From NCBI GenBank assembly GCA_035280245.1, contig DATEGF010000310.1:1-30919 (forward strand): 30,919 nucleotides of DNA, given 5' to 3'. Both the position numbers and the translations under genes were made by a program. The stretch's first letter is position 1, and the number at the start of each line of letters is the position of its first letter. Below, one piece after another: positions 1 through 6,531 of the stretch. The notes below the pieces were generated by a model, which saw nothing but the letters and a program-made list of their open reading frames with translations, was not told where the DNA came from and did no database searches. This DNA comes from DASZHJ01 sp035280245. GTDB lineage: Bacteria > Pseudomonadota > Alphaproteobacteria > ATCC43930 > CGMCC-115725.

Positions 1-180
1 CCGCGGCGCGCCGACGGACTCGACACGATGAAGCTCGTCGCGCGGCTCGAGGCGGGCACGCCGAGCGTGCGCTGCAATCTTTCAGATGCAGCTGTAGGCA
101 CGCTCGTTCTATCGCCGGTGTGCCTCGGCGAGGATCAGGTCCCCGCAATCGCCGCGAAGTTCCGCGCCGCGCTGGGTTGA
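1..180 (+). CDS. C-terminal end of a SelA-like PLP-dependent enzyme (partial)
   Basis: Frame 1 is open from the window edge to TGA at 178-180, giving 59 residues. The visible tail contains LEAGTPSV, then a beta-strand-like GTLVLSPVCLGEDQ and a closing amphipathic helix ending FRAAL. This is how the small domain of SelA-like / aminotransferase class V-fold enzymes (the group with D-glucosaminate-6-phosphate ammonia-lyase-type proteins) usually ends: a G-(T/D)-P-x-(V/I) strand, a 'L.I.P.CL' strand and a final helix. The catalytic lysine lies upstream and is not visible, so the substrate cannot be named. Family assignment from the tail alone is tentative. A strong inverted repeat begins at its stop codon. 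Confidence 0.55.
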   Translation, partial: PRRADGLDTMKLVARLEAGTPSVRCNLSDAAVGTLVLSPVCLGEDQVPAIAAKFRAALG

Positions 181-223
181 GCGCGCGGCGGTTCCGCCCG
201 CATTATTGACACCGCCGCGCGCT
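180..223 (+). terminator. Large GC-rich hairpin after the SelA-like gene
   Basis: AGCGCGCGGCGGT (180-192) is perfectly complementary to ACCGCCGCGCGCT (211-223), a 13-bp stem with an 18-nt loop. It starts on the last base of the upstream stop codon. There is no T-run after it, so it may be a stabilising or weak terminator hairpin rather than a classical intrinsic terminator. Confidence 0.45.
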
Positions 224-309
224 TGCGATGACGCGCGACCGCGCGCATGAATGCGCGCCGCGCCGCACCAGTTCGCGGCGAGTGTGTCAAATCTGTAAAG
301 GAGAGGACG

Positions 310-789
310 ATGGCAGGAAAAGCGAAACACGTTCCAGCCGGTTTCCACACGGCGACACCGTGCCTGGCGATCAACGGCGCGGCGCGCGCAATCGATTTCT
401 ACAAGAAGGCCTTCGGCGCGACCGAGGTGATGCGCTTCGCGCACGGAGACAAGGTCGGCCATGCCGAGATCCAGATCGGCGACTCCAAGATCATGATCTC
501 CGACGAGTTCCCGGACATGGGCGTGCGCGGTCCGAAGACCGTCGGCGGCTCGGCTACCGCGATCTACCTCTACGTCGACAATGTCGACGCCGTCGCCGAT
601 CGCGCCCAGACCGAGGGCGCCAAGATGGTGCGGCCGGTCGAGGATAAATTCTACGGCGACCGCTCCGGCACGTTCGAGGATCCGTTCGGCCACATCTGGC
701 ACCTCGCGACCCACAAGGAGGATCTCTCCGAGGAGGAGCTCAAGAAGCGCGCCGAAGCCTTCATGAAGCAGCAAGGCAGCAAGAAGTAG
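310..789 (+). CDS. VOC-family (glyoxalase/PhnB-like) protein
   Basis: 159 residues of the vicinal-oxygen-chelate fold, PhnB-like subgroup. The order is typical: TPCLAINGAARAIDFYKKAFGA at the N-terminus (here residues about 14-35), a HAEIQIGDSKIMISDE strand pair, then YLYVDNVDAVADRA and a closing GDRSGTFEDPFGHIWHLATH strand with D-P-F-G-H. The ATG at 310 is preferred over an upstream in-frame ATG at 247 because AAAGGAGAGG ends a few bases before it and the family's conserved part starts just after. These proteins are small cytoplasmic dimers; many have no proven reaction, and the phn name should not be read as a phosphonate role. It ends 12 nt from the oppositely oriented M81 gene. Confidence 0.9.
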   Translation: MAGKAKHVPAGFHTATPCLAINGAARAIDFYKKAFGATEVMRFAHGDKVGHAEIQIGDSKIMISDEFPDMGVRGPKTVGGSATAIYLYVDNVDAVADRAQTEGAKMVRPVEDKFYGDRSGTFEDPFGHIWHLATHKEDLSEEELKKRAEAFMKQQGSKK

Positions 790-801
790 CGGCGCAATCG
801 A

Positions 802-2328
802 TCACCGCGGCGGTGGTGTCCAGCTCACGTCCTCGTCGAGGGGCACCACCGGACGCGGCAGCCGCGTCCAATCGAAGCGATTGAGCATCGGCGAGGTGAG
901 GCCGGGGCAATCCACCTCGACGATCTGCTCGGTCTTGAAGAACTCGTCGAAGCCGCCGCGGAAATGGCCGCGCGACTTCACCACCACCGTGCGCGCCTTG
1001 GCGATGTCGAGCCCGAACATCTCGAAGAAGATCGGGTCCGCGCATTGCTGCCGGTTCGAGATCACGATCAGGGTGACGCCGCCGACCTTGAGCGCCGCCG
1101 ATTTCCCGAGCGAGATGCGGCGCCCCGCGGATATGCCGCGCCGCCCCACGCACTCCCCGTCGGAGAGCGCCAGCACCTCGGCGTCGTGCGCGAGCGGCTT
1201 CGAGAACCGGTTGTCCTCCGCCCGATTCACCTGAGCGAGGAACCTGGCGCCACGCCCGAGCCGGTGTGCCTCCTCCGCGAGCGTCGCATCGTTGAAGATC
1301 CCGAACAGCACGCCCTCGGCACCCGCCTTGAGCAGCGCCTCCAGCAGATAGGTGGTGTTGCCGCGTCCGCCGCCGCCGGGATTGTCCGCGACATCGGCGA
1401 GGCAGAGCGCGGGCCTGGCGGCGTCCTTGCCGGCCGTCACGGCGCGCGCAACGGCGTCCTCCCGCGAAGTCAGTCTCGCTCGGAAGCGGTCGCGGTTCGC
1501 CCAGCCGAGCTCGGCGATTTCGCGCGCGAGCGCATGGGCAACGCCGGCGTCGCGCCGCGCCGTCACGATCACGGCGATGCCGTTCTTCGCGGTGTCGCCA
1601 TAGGCGAATCCGCCCATTACCGAGACATTCAGGATCTCCGGCGTCATGCGGCACTGGCCGAGCGCGATCATCTCCGCATAGGGCCCGGCCGCCGTCAGCA
1701 AGGTCACGGTGGGCGGCACAATCGGCAGCCGGATGAAGGCGTGCTTGGGCTTGAGCCCATCCAACAGCTCGCGCATCGCCAGCGCCGCCTCCTCGCCGCG
1801 CTCGCGCAGGTCGAGGTGGGGGTTGGTGCGATAGCCGATGAAGACATCGATGCTGTCGACCATGCGTGTCGAGACGTTGGCGTGCAGGTCGAAGGTCGCG
1901 ACGATCGGCACCTCCGATCCCACGACTTCGCGCACGAGCGCCAGGAGCGCGCCGTCGCAATCGTCATCCTCGGTGGTGAGGCCGGCACCGTGGGAGCAGA
2001 CATAGACCCCGTCGAGCGGCTTCGCCGCCTTGAGGCCGCGGCGCCACTCCGCCATCAGGCGCTCGAAGAAGTCATGCACCACGGGCCCATTGGGCTGCGC
2101 CTGCGCCAAGCGCAGCGGCACCGGCGTCCAGGGGCCCGTGCGATCCATGGCTGCGACGAAGGCCGGCATCTCCTGCGAGATGCGCGGATGCGCCGCCCGC
2201 GTCTCCGCCAGGAGCTCGGCGCCCGCGGCATAGGCGCGCGCAGAGAAATCAGCCTCCACAGCCGGCGGAGCGAACTTGTTGCACTCGATCGAAAAGCCGA
2301 GCAGCGCGATACGGGGGTTCTGCGGCAT
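802..2328 (-). CDS. M81-family metallopeptidase (MlrC/microcystinase-like)
   Basis: 508 residues, the usual length for M81 (N-terminal DUF1485 domain plus MlrC C-terminal domain). The metal centre expected for this family is visible as FDLHAN (D147, H149) and NPHLDLRERG (H171), with a conserved SHGAG at 112-116. The first strand reads GFSIECNKFAP where most relatives have a HETN-type motif, so the N-terminal site is atypical. Named after MlrC, which cleaves linearised microcystin, but most soil homologues sit in catabolic or transport loci and have unknown substrates. No signal peptide; cytoplasmic. It is divergent from the EamA gene by 90 nt. Confidence 0.9.
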   Translation of the reverse strand: MPQNPRIALLGFSIECNKFAPPAVEADFSARAYAAGAELLAETRAAHPRISQEMPAFVAAMDRTGPWTPVPLRLAQAQPNGPVVHDFFERLMAEWRRGLKAAKPLDGVYVCSHGAGLTTEDDDCDGALLALVREVVGSEVPIVATFDLHANVSTRMVDSIDVFIGYRTNPHLDLRERGEEAALAMRELLDGLKPKHAFIRLPIVPPTVTLLTAAGPYAEMIALGQCRMTPEILNVSVMGGFAYGDTAKNGIAVIVTARRDAGVAHALAREIAELGWANRDRFRARLTSREDAVARAVTAGKDAARPALCLADVADNPGGGGRGNTTYLLEALLKAGAEGVLFGIFNDATLAEEAHRLGRGARFLAQVNRAEDNRFSKPLAHDAEVLALSDGECVGRRGISAGRRISLGKSAALKVGGVTLIVISNRQQCADPIFFEMFGLDIAKARTVVVKSRGHFRGGFDEFFKTEQIVEVDCPGLTSPMLNRFDWTRLPRPVVPLDEDVSWTPPPR

Positions 2329-2418
2329 GGGAGATTATCCGAGGGTCGCTTGTTGGCTGGGAGGGCTTCGGGCAAAGTCTAGCGCGCCCCCATTTCCCAA
2401 CAAGAGCGAGACAACGAC

Positions 2419-2892
2419 ATGGTCGCAATCGCGTTGCTCGTCGTCGTGACGATTCTCTATGCGGGCTACAACCTGGCGATCAAGGTCTCCGGCACTTACC
2501 TGCCGGCCGCCGCGACGACGACGATCCTCGCGACCATCCTTCTCCAGCTCATTGCGCTCTCGGCATCGGGCTTGTTCCTGGGATTTCTGGCGCTCCGAGG
2601 CGGACAGGTCTTCTCGCTCTCGCCGCGCGCGTACCTCTGGGCCGCCCTAGCGGGACTTTGCGCGGGCGCGGGTGAGATCGCCTACTTTTACCTGCTCGGT
2701 GGCGTCGGGCTTGCGCGACCGATGGCGGCCTCCATCGCTATCCCCACGGTGGTCAGCGGGACGGTCGTGATCGCGCTGGTCGTCTCCGCCTGCTTCCTCG
2801 GCGAGCGGATCGCGTGGAACCAGATCCTCGGCGGCGTTCTGATCGTGCTCGGAATCGCCGCGCTGTTCTTCCGGGGTGCCGGCTCACCCTGA
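2419..2892 (+). CDS. Half-size EamA/DMT-type membrane transporter
   Basis: 157 residues with about five hydrophobic helices (roughly 2-22, 30-55, 70-93, 98-122 and 127-152) and the EamA-type ending in which a helix with E-R-(I/L)-x-W-x-Q-x-x-G is followed by G-x-x-L-I-x-x-G (here GERIAWNQILGGVLIVLG). Full DMT exporters have ten helices from a duplicated domain; this is a single-domain form that would have to dimerise. Substrate unknown; small metabolite efflux is the family's usual role. The stop codon lies inside a short palindrome (CCCTGAG-T-CTCAGGG, 2887-2901). It is divergent from the M81 gene and convergent with LysR. Confidence 0.85.
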   Translation: MVAIALLVVVTILYAGYNLAIKVSGTYLPAAATTTILATILLQLIALSASGLFLGFLALRGGQVFSLSPRAYLWAALAGLCAGAGEIAYFYLLGGVGLARPMAASIAIPTVVSGTVVIALVVSACFLGERIAWNQILGGVLIVLGIAALFFRGAGSP

Positions 2893-2907
2893 GTCTCAGG
2901 GGTTGGT

Positions 2908-2967
2908 CGGCACGCCGCCTAGGTCGATCCGGACGCAGCGGGTGATCGGTTGCTAGGCGGCGTGCCG
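2908..2967. repeat. 15-bp perfect inverted repeat between convergent genes
   Basis: CGGCACGCCGCCTAG (2908-2922) and its exact reverse complement (2953-2967) are separated by 30 nt. It lies between the ends of the EamA (+) and LysR (-) genes, so it could be a bidirectional transcription barrier. The 30-nt spacer and absence of T-runs are unlike a standard terminator. The right arm coincides with the last codons of a short Trp-rich reading frame on the - strand. Confidence 0.5.
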
Positions 2968-3012
2968 CGAAATGCAGCACCAGCACCACGGGAACCAGCG
3001 CCAGAGCCACAT
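2953..3012 (-). CDS. Possible 19-residue Trp/Cys-rich leader-type ORF
   Basis: Reading on the - strand from ATG at 3012 gives MWLWRWFPWCWCCISRHAA and a stop at 2953: five Trp and three Cys in 19 residues. An AAGGAG lies upstream, and a small hairpin (CACGGGC-TC-GCCCGTG on the + strand, 3013-3028) sits between it and the ATG. The last four codons and the stop are exactly one arm of the 15-bp inverted repeat. This resembles a leader peptide in front of an attenuator hairpin, but no biosynthetic gene follows on this strand; the next - strand gene is M81, beyond the opposing EamA gene. The composition could also be chance from CCAGCACCA-like repeats on the other strand. Low confidence that it is translated. 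Confidence 0.2.
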   Translation of the reverse strand: MWLWRWFPWCWCCISRHAA

Positions 3013-3056
3013 CACGGGCTCGCCCGTGCAAACTCCTTGCCAAGTTTTCGCGTGGC

Positions 3057-3941
3057 TCAGCCGAGCTCGCTGAAGATCCAATCTCGAAAAGCCTTGATCT
3101 TGGGCCGCGTCGCGGTGCCCTCGGCGCAGACGAGCCAATAGGCCTTGCCGTTGCGTACGGCGAGCGGGAAGGGCTGGAACAGGCGGCCCCCGGCGATGTC
3201 GTCGGCGAAGAGATAGGGCGAGCCGATGGCGACGCCCATGCCGTCGATCGCGGCCTGCACCGCGATCTTCGTGGAGTCGAAGGTCGCGGCGCGCATCGCC
3301 GGCGGCTGGCCGATGCCGGCGGCCTTGAACCAGGTGCCCCATTCGCCGACCGAGGCGGGCTCGGGCGGCGAGGCGTCGAGCAGCGGCACCTCGCGGAGGT
3401 CCGCGGGCTCACGCAGCCGGTCCTTGTGGGCGCGGCCGCAGAGCGGCGTCAGCTCGTCCTCGAACATCCTCTCGACGTGGAGGCCCGGCCAGCTGCCGTC
3501 GCCGTAGCGCACCGCGACGTCCACGTCCTCGCGGGTGAAATCGACCATGCGGCCGGTGGTGTTGAGGCGCACCTCGATGTCGGGGTGCCGCGCCTGAAAG
3601 CGCGGCAAGCGGAACACCAACCAGCTGAGCGCGAAGGTGGTGAGCGTGCTGACCGAGAGCGCGGCGGCGCCTTGCGCTGAGGTGACGCGATTGATCGCGC
3701 GCGCCATCCGCTCAAAGGCGTCGCGCAGCTCCGGCAGCAGCGCCTGGCCCTCGTCGGTCAGTCGGAGGCTCTTGGGAAGCCGCCGGAACAGCTTCACGCC
3801 CAGGCGCTGCTCGAGGGTCTTCACCTGATGGCTGACAGCCGCCTGGGTGACGTGCAGCTCGTCCGCGGCCCTGGTGAAGCTCAGGTGCCGGGCGGCGGCC
3901 TCGAAGGCCTTGAGACCATTGAGCGGAAGCGAGCCTTGCAT
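3057..3941 (-). CDS. LysR-family transcriptional regulator, GcvA-like
   Basis: 294 residues. The N-terminal winged HTH is clear: LPLNGLKAFEAAARHLSFTR, then AADELHVTQAAVSHQVKTLE (about 20-42) and GVKLFRR. The rest is a periplasmic-binding-protein-like effector domain ending with the W-I-F-S-E-L helix typical of the GcvA-like branch (compare FDFTREDVDVAVRYGDG at about 132-149). GcvA controls glycine cleavage in E. coli, but this branch has many paralogues, so the effector is unknown. The start codon is 9 nt from a T-N11-A-type inverted repeat, so autoregulation plus control of the divergent DUF1127 gene is likely. Confidence 0.93.
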   Translation of the reverse strand: MQGSLPLNGLKAFEAAARHLSFTRAADELHVTQAAVSHQVKTLEQRLGVKLFRRLPKSLRLTDEGQALLPELRDAFERMARAINRVTSAQGAAALSVSTLTTFALSWLVFRLPRFQARHPDIEVRLNTTGRMVDFTREDVDVAVRYGDGSWPGLHVERMFEDELTPLCGRAHKDRLREPADLREVPLLDASPPEPASVGEWGTWFKAAGIGQPPAMRAATFDSTKIAVQAAIDGMGVAIGSPYLFADDIAGGRLFQPFPLAVRNGKAYWLVCAEGTATRPKIKAFRDWIFSELG

Positions 3942-3947
3942 CGATAC

Positions 3948-3972
3948 AATGACCTAATTTTTCTTGGTCATT
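3948..3972. promoter_or_regulatory. LysR-type operator, AATGACC-N11-GGTCATT
   Basis: A perfect 7-bp inverted repeat with an 11-nt AT-rich spacer lies just upstream of the lysR start (3941) and between the two divergent genes. T-N11-A within an imperfect or perfect dyad is the standard LysR-type recognition box. The same half-site occurs again at 4022-4027 and 4041-4046. Binding by the adjacent regulator is inference. Confidence 0.65.
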
Positions 3973-4020
3973 CTATGAAAACTGATCGTTTGTTGGCAAG
4001 GCGATATGCCGCCATTTTCA

Positions 4021-4047
4021 GGGTCATCCAAGCCAACCACATGACCC
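4021..4047. promoter_or_regulatory. Second inverted pair of the same half-site, GGGTCAT-N13-ATGACCC
   Basis: GGGTCAT (4021-4027) and ATGACCC (4041-4047) form a perfect 7-bp dyad made of the same ATGACC hexamer as the operator at 3948-3972, in inverted order. The two dyad centres are about 74 bp apart (about seven helical turns). The site ends one base before the ribosome-binding CAGGAG of the DUF1127 gene, so it could also act as a hairpin in the mRNA leader. Confidence 0.5.
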
Positions 4048-4061
4048 CAGGAGATTTGATC

Positions 4062-4457
4062 ATGGCACAGGCACTCAGGAAGGAAAATCCCAGTCTCACG
4101 GCGGCCCACCTGGCGGCGTTCACCACGGTTGCGGATGCGCCCGAACTGCACATCCCCGCGTTCCGCGGGCGCGAGCCCGAGTATCGCGCCGAGGTGCTTT
4201 ATCCCCAGTGGTGGCGGAACCCGCTCATCGTCATGCGGGGGTGGGAGCCCCGGGTGATCGAGCCCACGAAGTCCCTCGGCGATCGCATCGCGACGGCCGC
4301 CGCCGCCACGCTCGGGCAGCTCCGCACGTGGCGCGAGCGGGCCCGGTCCCGTCGCGCGCTCTTGAAGCTCGACGACCACATGTTGCGCGATCTCGGCATC
4401 AGCCGGGCGACCGCCGAGTTCAAGGGCAGCCAGCCGTTCTGGCGCGCGGACGACTGA
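4062..4457 (+). CDS. DUF1127-domain small protein
   Basis: 131 residues. The C-terminal part (about 89-131) is a DUF1127 domain: RARSRRALLKLDDHMLRDLGISRATAE, with the L-x-x-L-D-D-(H/R)-x-L-x-D-(L/I)-G-(I/L)-(S/T)-R core. DUF1127 proteins are small, often stress- or regulator-linked alphaproteobacterial proteins; some contribute to RNA turnover and phosphate or carbon metabolism, but a general function is not established. The N-terminal 85 residues are longer than usual and not recognised. The start at 4062 is chosen because CAGGAG lies 8 nt before it; an earlier ATG at 3975 has no ribosome-binding site and would overlap the operator region. Divergent from lysR and probably its target. Confidence 0.85.
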   Translation: MAQALRKENPSLTAAHLAAFTTVADAPELHIPAFRGREPEYRAEVLYPQWWRNPLIVMRGWEPRVIEPTKSLGDRIATAAAATLGQLRTWRERARSRRALLKLDDHMLRDLGISRATAEFKGSQPFWRADD

Positions 4458-4480
4458 TCGCAATATGTGGGTCCGTGAAA

Positions 4481-4515
4481 CCGCCCGGCACCGGTCTCAG
4501 ACCAGTGCCGGGCGG
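4481..4515 (+). terminator. Terminator-like hairpin after the DUF1127 gene
   Basis: CCGCCCGGCAC (4481-4491) pairs with GTGCCGGGCGG (4505-4515); inside, GGT (4493-4495) pairs with ACC (4501-4503) across a 5-nt loop with one mismatch. The stem starts 23 nt after the DUF1127 stop and is followed by CCTCACGTTT, only a weak T tract. It separates this gene from the AraC gene downstream. Confidence 0.6.
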
Positions 4516-4565
4516 CCTCACGTTTCGCTGGCGCTTGCTCACCGGTGCGCCATATAGAGGCCCGG

Positions 4566-5396
4566 ATGGGCACCCGGGCCATGTCGCAATTCTCTGTTCA
4601 ACCGCTTCTCGCCACGGACACCGTGGTGATCCGTGACGTCTCATGCACGGGCGAGTGCCGAAGCAAAAGTGCCGAGGAGTGCACCGACACGACGCACCTC
4701 GTGTTTCCCTATCGCGGCGTCTACGTGCGCCATCTCGGCAGCAATGATGCGGTGGCCGAGGCCAACCAGGTGCTCTTCTTCAACCGGGCGGAGGCCTATC
4801 GCGTCAGCCATCCCGTCGGGGGTGGCGATGCCAGCCTCGATCTCGTGATCAGCGAGCCTCTGCTGCGAGAGCTGGCGCCGAGCGCGGAAGGTGCGTCGTT
4901 TCGGCGGCAGCGTCGGCGCATCGATCCGCGCGCCCAAGCGCTCGTCGCGTTGCTGCGCCACGCCTTGAGCCGCAACGTCGCGGAGACACTGGAAGCGGAG
5001 ACCCTGGCGCTCACGCTGGTGCGCCGCGCCTTGGGAGAGAGGACGTCGCATGCGGCCGGCGCCAGTCCGGGCCGGCAGAAGCTGGTCGACCGCGCCAAAC
5101 TCGCGCTCTCGGCGGAGCCGTCGCGGCGATGGACGCTGGCCGCGATCGCCGCCGTGGTCGGCGTCTCGCCGGTCTATCTCACGCAGGTGTTTCAGCAGGT
5201 GGAGGCGATGCCACTCTATCGGTATCAGCTTCGGTTGCGGCTGGCGCGCGCGCTCGATCTGCTCGCGGAGTACGACGACCTCACGGCGTTGAGCCTGGAC
5301 CTGGGTTTCTCCAGTCACAGCCATTTCAGCGCGGCTTTCCGGCAAACCTACGGGCGCACGCCTGCGGAGTTTCGGCGCACGATCGCCCGGCGCTAA
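4566..5396 (+). CDS. AraC-family transcriptional regulator
   Basis: About 276 residues from ATG 4566 (GAGG just upstream); in-frame ATGs at 4545 and 4581 are alternatives. The C-terminal 100 residues are a standard double HTH of AraC/XylS type: WTLAAIAAVVGVSPVYLTQVF for the first helix pair and LTALSLDLGFSSHSHFSAAF with RTPAEFRR for the second. The N-terminal half, with VFPYRGVYVRHLG and ANQVLFFNRAEAYRVSHP, looks like the cupin-like effector domain of this group. The ligand is unknown. It is followed in the same direction, after 100 nt, by a Cys-rich small protein and a hydrolase, which are its likely targets. Confidence 0.93.
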   Translation: MGTRAMSQFSVQPLLATDTVVIRDVSCTGECRSKSAEECTDTTHLVFPYRGVYVRHLGSNDAVAEANQVLFFNRAEAYRVSHPVGGGDASLDLVISEPLLRELAPSAEGASFRRQRRRIDPRAQALVALLRHALSRNVAETLEAETLALTLVRRALGERTSHAAGASPGRQKLVDRAKLALSAEPSRRWTLAAIAAVVGVSPVYLTQVFQQVEAMPLYRYQLRLRLARALDLLAEYDDLTALSLDLGFSSHSHFSAAFRQTYGRTPAEFRRTIARR

Positions 5397-5496
5397 CCAC
5401 GCGAGCAGATCGCTAAAGATTCTGACAGCGCCATAAGGCGCGCACCGACATCTTCCCTGTCGACCCCGAGCAGCGGGTCCTCAAGGAGGTGTAATC

Positions 5497-5661
5497 ATGC
5501 CCACGAAAACCTGTGCTGCCTGCGATTGCGAGCTCGATGCCGAGCCGATCTCCGTGAAGATCGGCGGCTCCACGGTGGAGGTGTGCTGCGAGGAGTGCGC
5601 GCAGACGCTCAAGGAGGCGAATGCGTCGCTCCCCGGCAACGGCCGCGGCCGGGAGGACTGA
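5497..5661 (+). CDS. Small Cys-rich, probably zinc/metal-binding protein (54 aa)
   Basis: 54 residues preceded by a near-perfect Shine-Dalgarno AAGGAGGT (5483-5490). Six cysteines form two clusters, C6-x-x-C9-x-C11 and C30-C31-x-x-C34, around the strand-like ISVKIGGSTVEV. The pattern (C-x-x-C, a 'Gg..vevCC..C' strand and a short helix TLKEA) is that of a TRASH/YHS-like zinc-ribbon knuckle. A metal-binding or metal-sensing role is inference. The gene ends 3 nt before the hydrolase start, so the two are co-transcribed. Confidence 0.85.
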   Translation: MPTKTCAACDCELDAEPISVKIGGSTVEVCCEECAQTLKEANASLPGNGRGRED

Positions 5662-5664
5662 GCG

Positions 5665-6528
5665 ATGGTCTCTCGTCACGCAACAATAACGAAGCACACC
5701 GTCACGATCCCGTCGGGCAGCATTGCCTATAGCGAGGCAGGCACGGGTCCGGTGGCGCTCTTCGTGCACGGCGTGCTGCTCAACGGTCATCTCTGGCGCC
5801 ACCAGCTGGTGGAGCTCTCGGATTTGCGTCGATGCATTGCCGTGGATCTGCTGGCGCACGGCGATACCGAGATCGCGCCGGATCAGGACGTGTCGGTTAC
5901 GGCGAACGCGAAGATGCTGCGGGAATTCATCGAGGCGCTCGGAATCGACCGAGTGGATCTGGTCGGCAACGACAGCGGCGGAGGCATCGCGCAGATCTTT
6001 GCGGCACTCAATCCCGTGCGCGTGCGCAGTCTCACGCTCACCAATTGCGACGCGCACGACAACTGGCCGCCCGAGGCGTTCAAGCCCTTTCTCTCCATGG
6101 CGGCGGCGGGCGGTCTGCGCGGCACGCTCGAGGCCATGTTGGCCGACAAGAGCGTCTACCGCTCGCCCCAGGCGCTGGGTCCCGCTTACGAGCACCCCGA
6201 GCGGGTGACGGACGAGACCATCGAGGCCTATCTCCGCCCGCTGGTCCGCACCGAGCAGCGCACCCGAGACTTCCAGCGCTTCCTCGCGGCGTTCGATTGC
6301 AAGCACACGCTTGCGGTGGAAGCTCAGCTACGGACGCTCAAGTCGCCGACGCTGATCGTCTGGGGCACGGACGATATCTATTTCGACGTGAAGTGGTCGC
6401 GCTGGCTCGCCGACACCATCCCGGGCGCGCGGCAGCGGATCGACCTCGAGGGCGCGCGGATCTTTTTCCCCGAGGAGCGGCCGGCGGAGTTCAATCGCGA
6501 GCTGCGCGCGCACTGGTCCGCGATCTGA
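5665..6528 (+). CDS. Alpha/beta-fold hydrolase, Asp-nucleophile (dehalogenase-like) type
   Basis: 287 residues. FVHGVLLN (33-40) is the oxyanion-hole loop, and GNDSGGG (101-107) is the nucleophile elbow with Asp103 as nucleophile, as in haloalkane/fluoroacetate dehalogenases and epoxide hydrolases rather than Ser esterases. WGTDD (233-237) supplies the usual acid position. Where these enzymes carry the catalytic His near the C-terminus (G-G-H-F-x-x-E-x-P), this protein reads EGARIFFPEERPAEF (262-276): the His is missing. The protein is otherwise full length. It may use another residue, have a weakened activity, or have a binding role. It follows the Cys-rich protein by 3 nt and is convergent with the SMP-30 gene (3 nt between the stops). 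Confidence 0.88.
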   Translation: MVSRHATITKHTVTIPSGSIAYSEAGTGPVALFVHGVLLNGHLWRHQLVELSDLRRCIAVDLLAHGDTEIAPDQDVSVTANAKMLREFIEALGIDRVDLVGNDSGGGIAQIFAALNPVRVRSLTLTNCDAHDNWPPEAFKPFLSMAAAGGLRGTLEAMLADKSVYRSPQALGPAYEHPERVTDETIEAYLRPLVRTEQRTRDFQRFLAAFDCKHTLAVEAQLRTLKSPTLIVWGTDDIYFDVKWSRWLADTIPGARQRIDLEGARIFFPEERPAEFNRELRAHWSAI

Positions 6529-6531
6529 CCA

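Noticed and set aside
206..211. TTGACA as a -35 box for the VOC gene
   Set aside because: No acceptable -10 element lies 16-18 nt downstream, and it is in the loop of the hairpin at 180-223.
964..2382. Long + strand open frame opposite the M81 gene
   Set aside because: Its product is Arg/His-rich with no family signature and lies wholly antisense to a convincing M81 gene; it is a GC-rich shadow.
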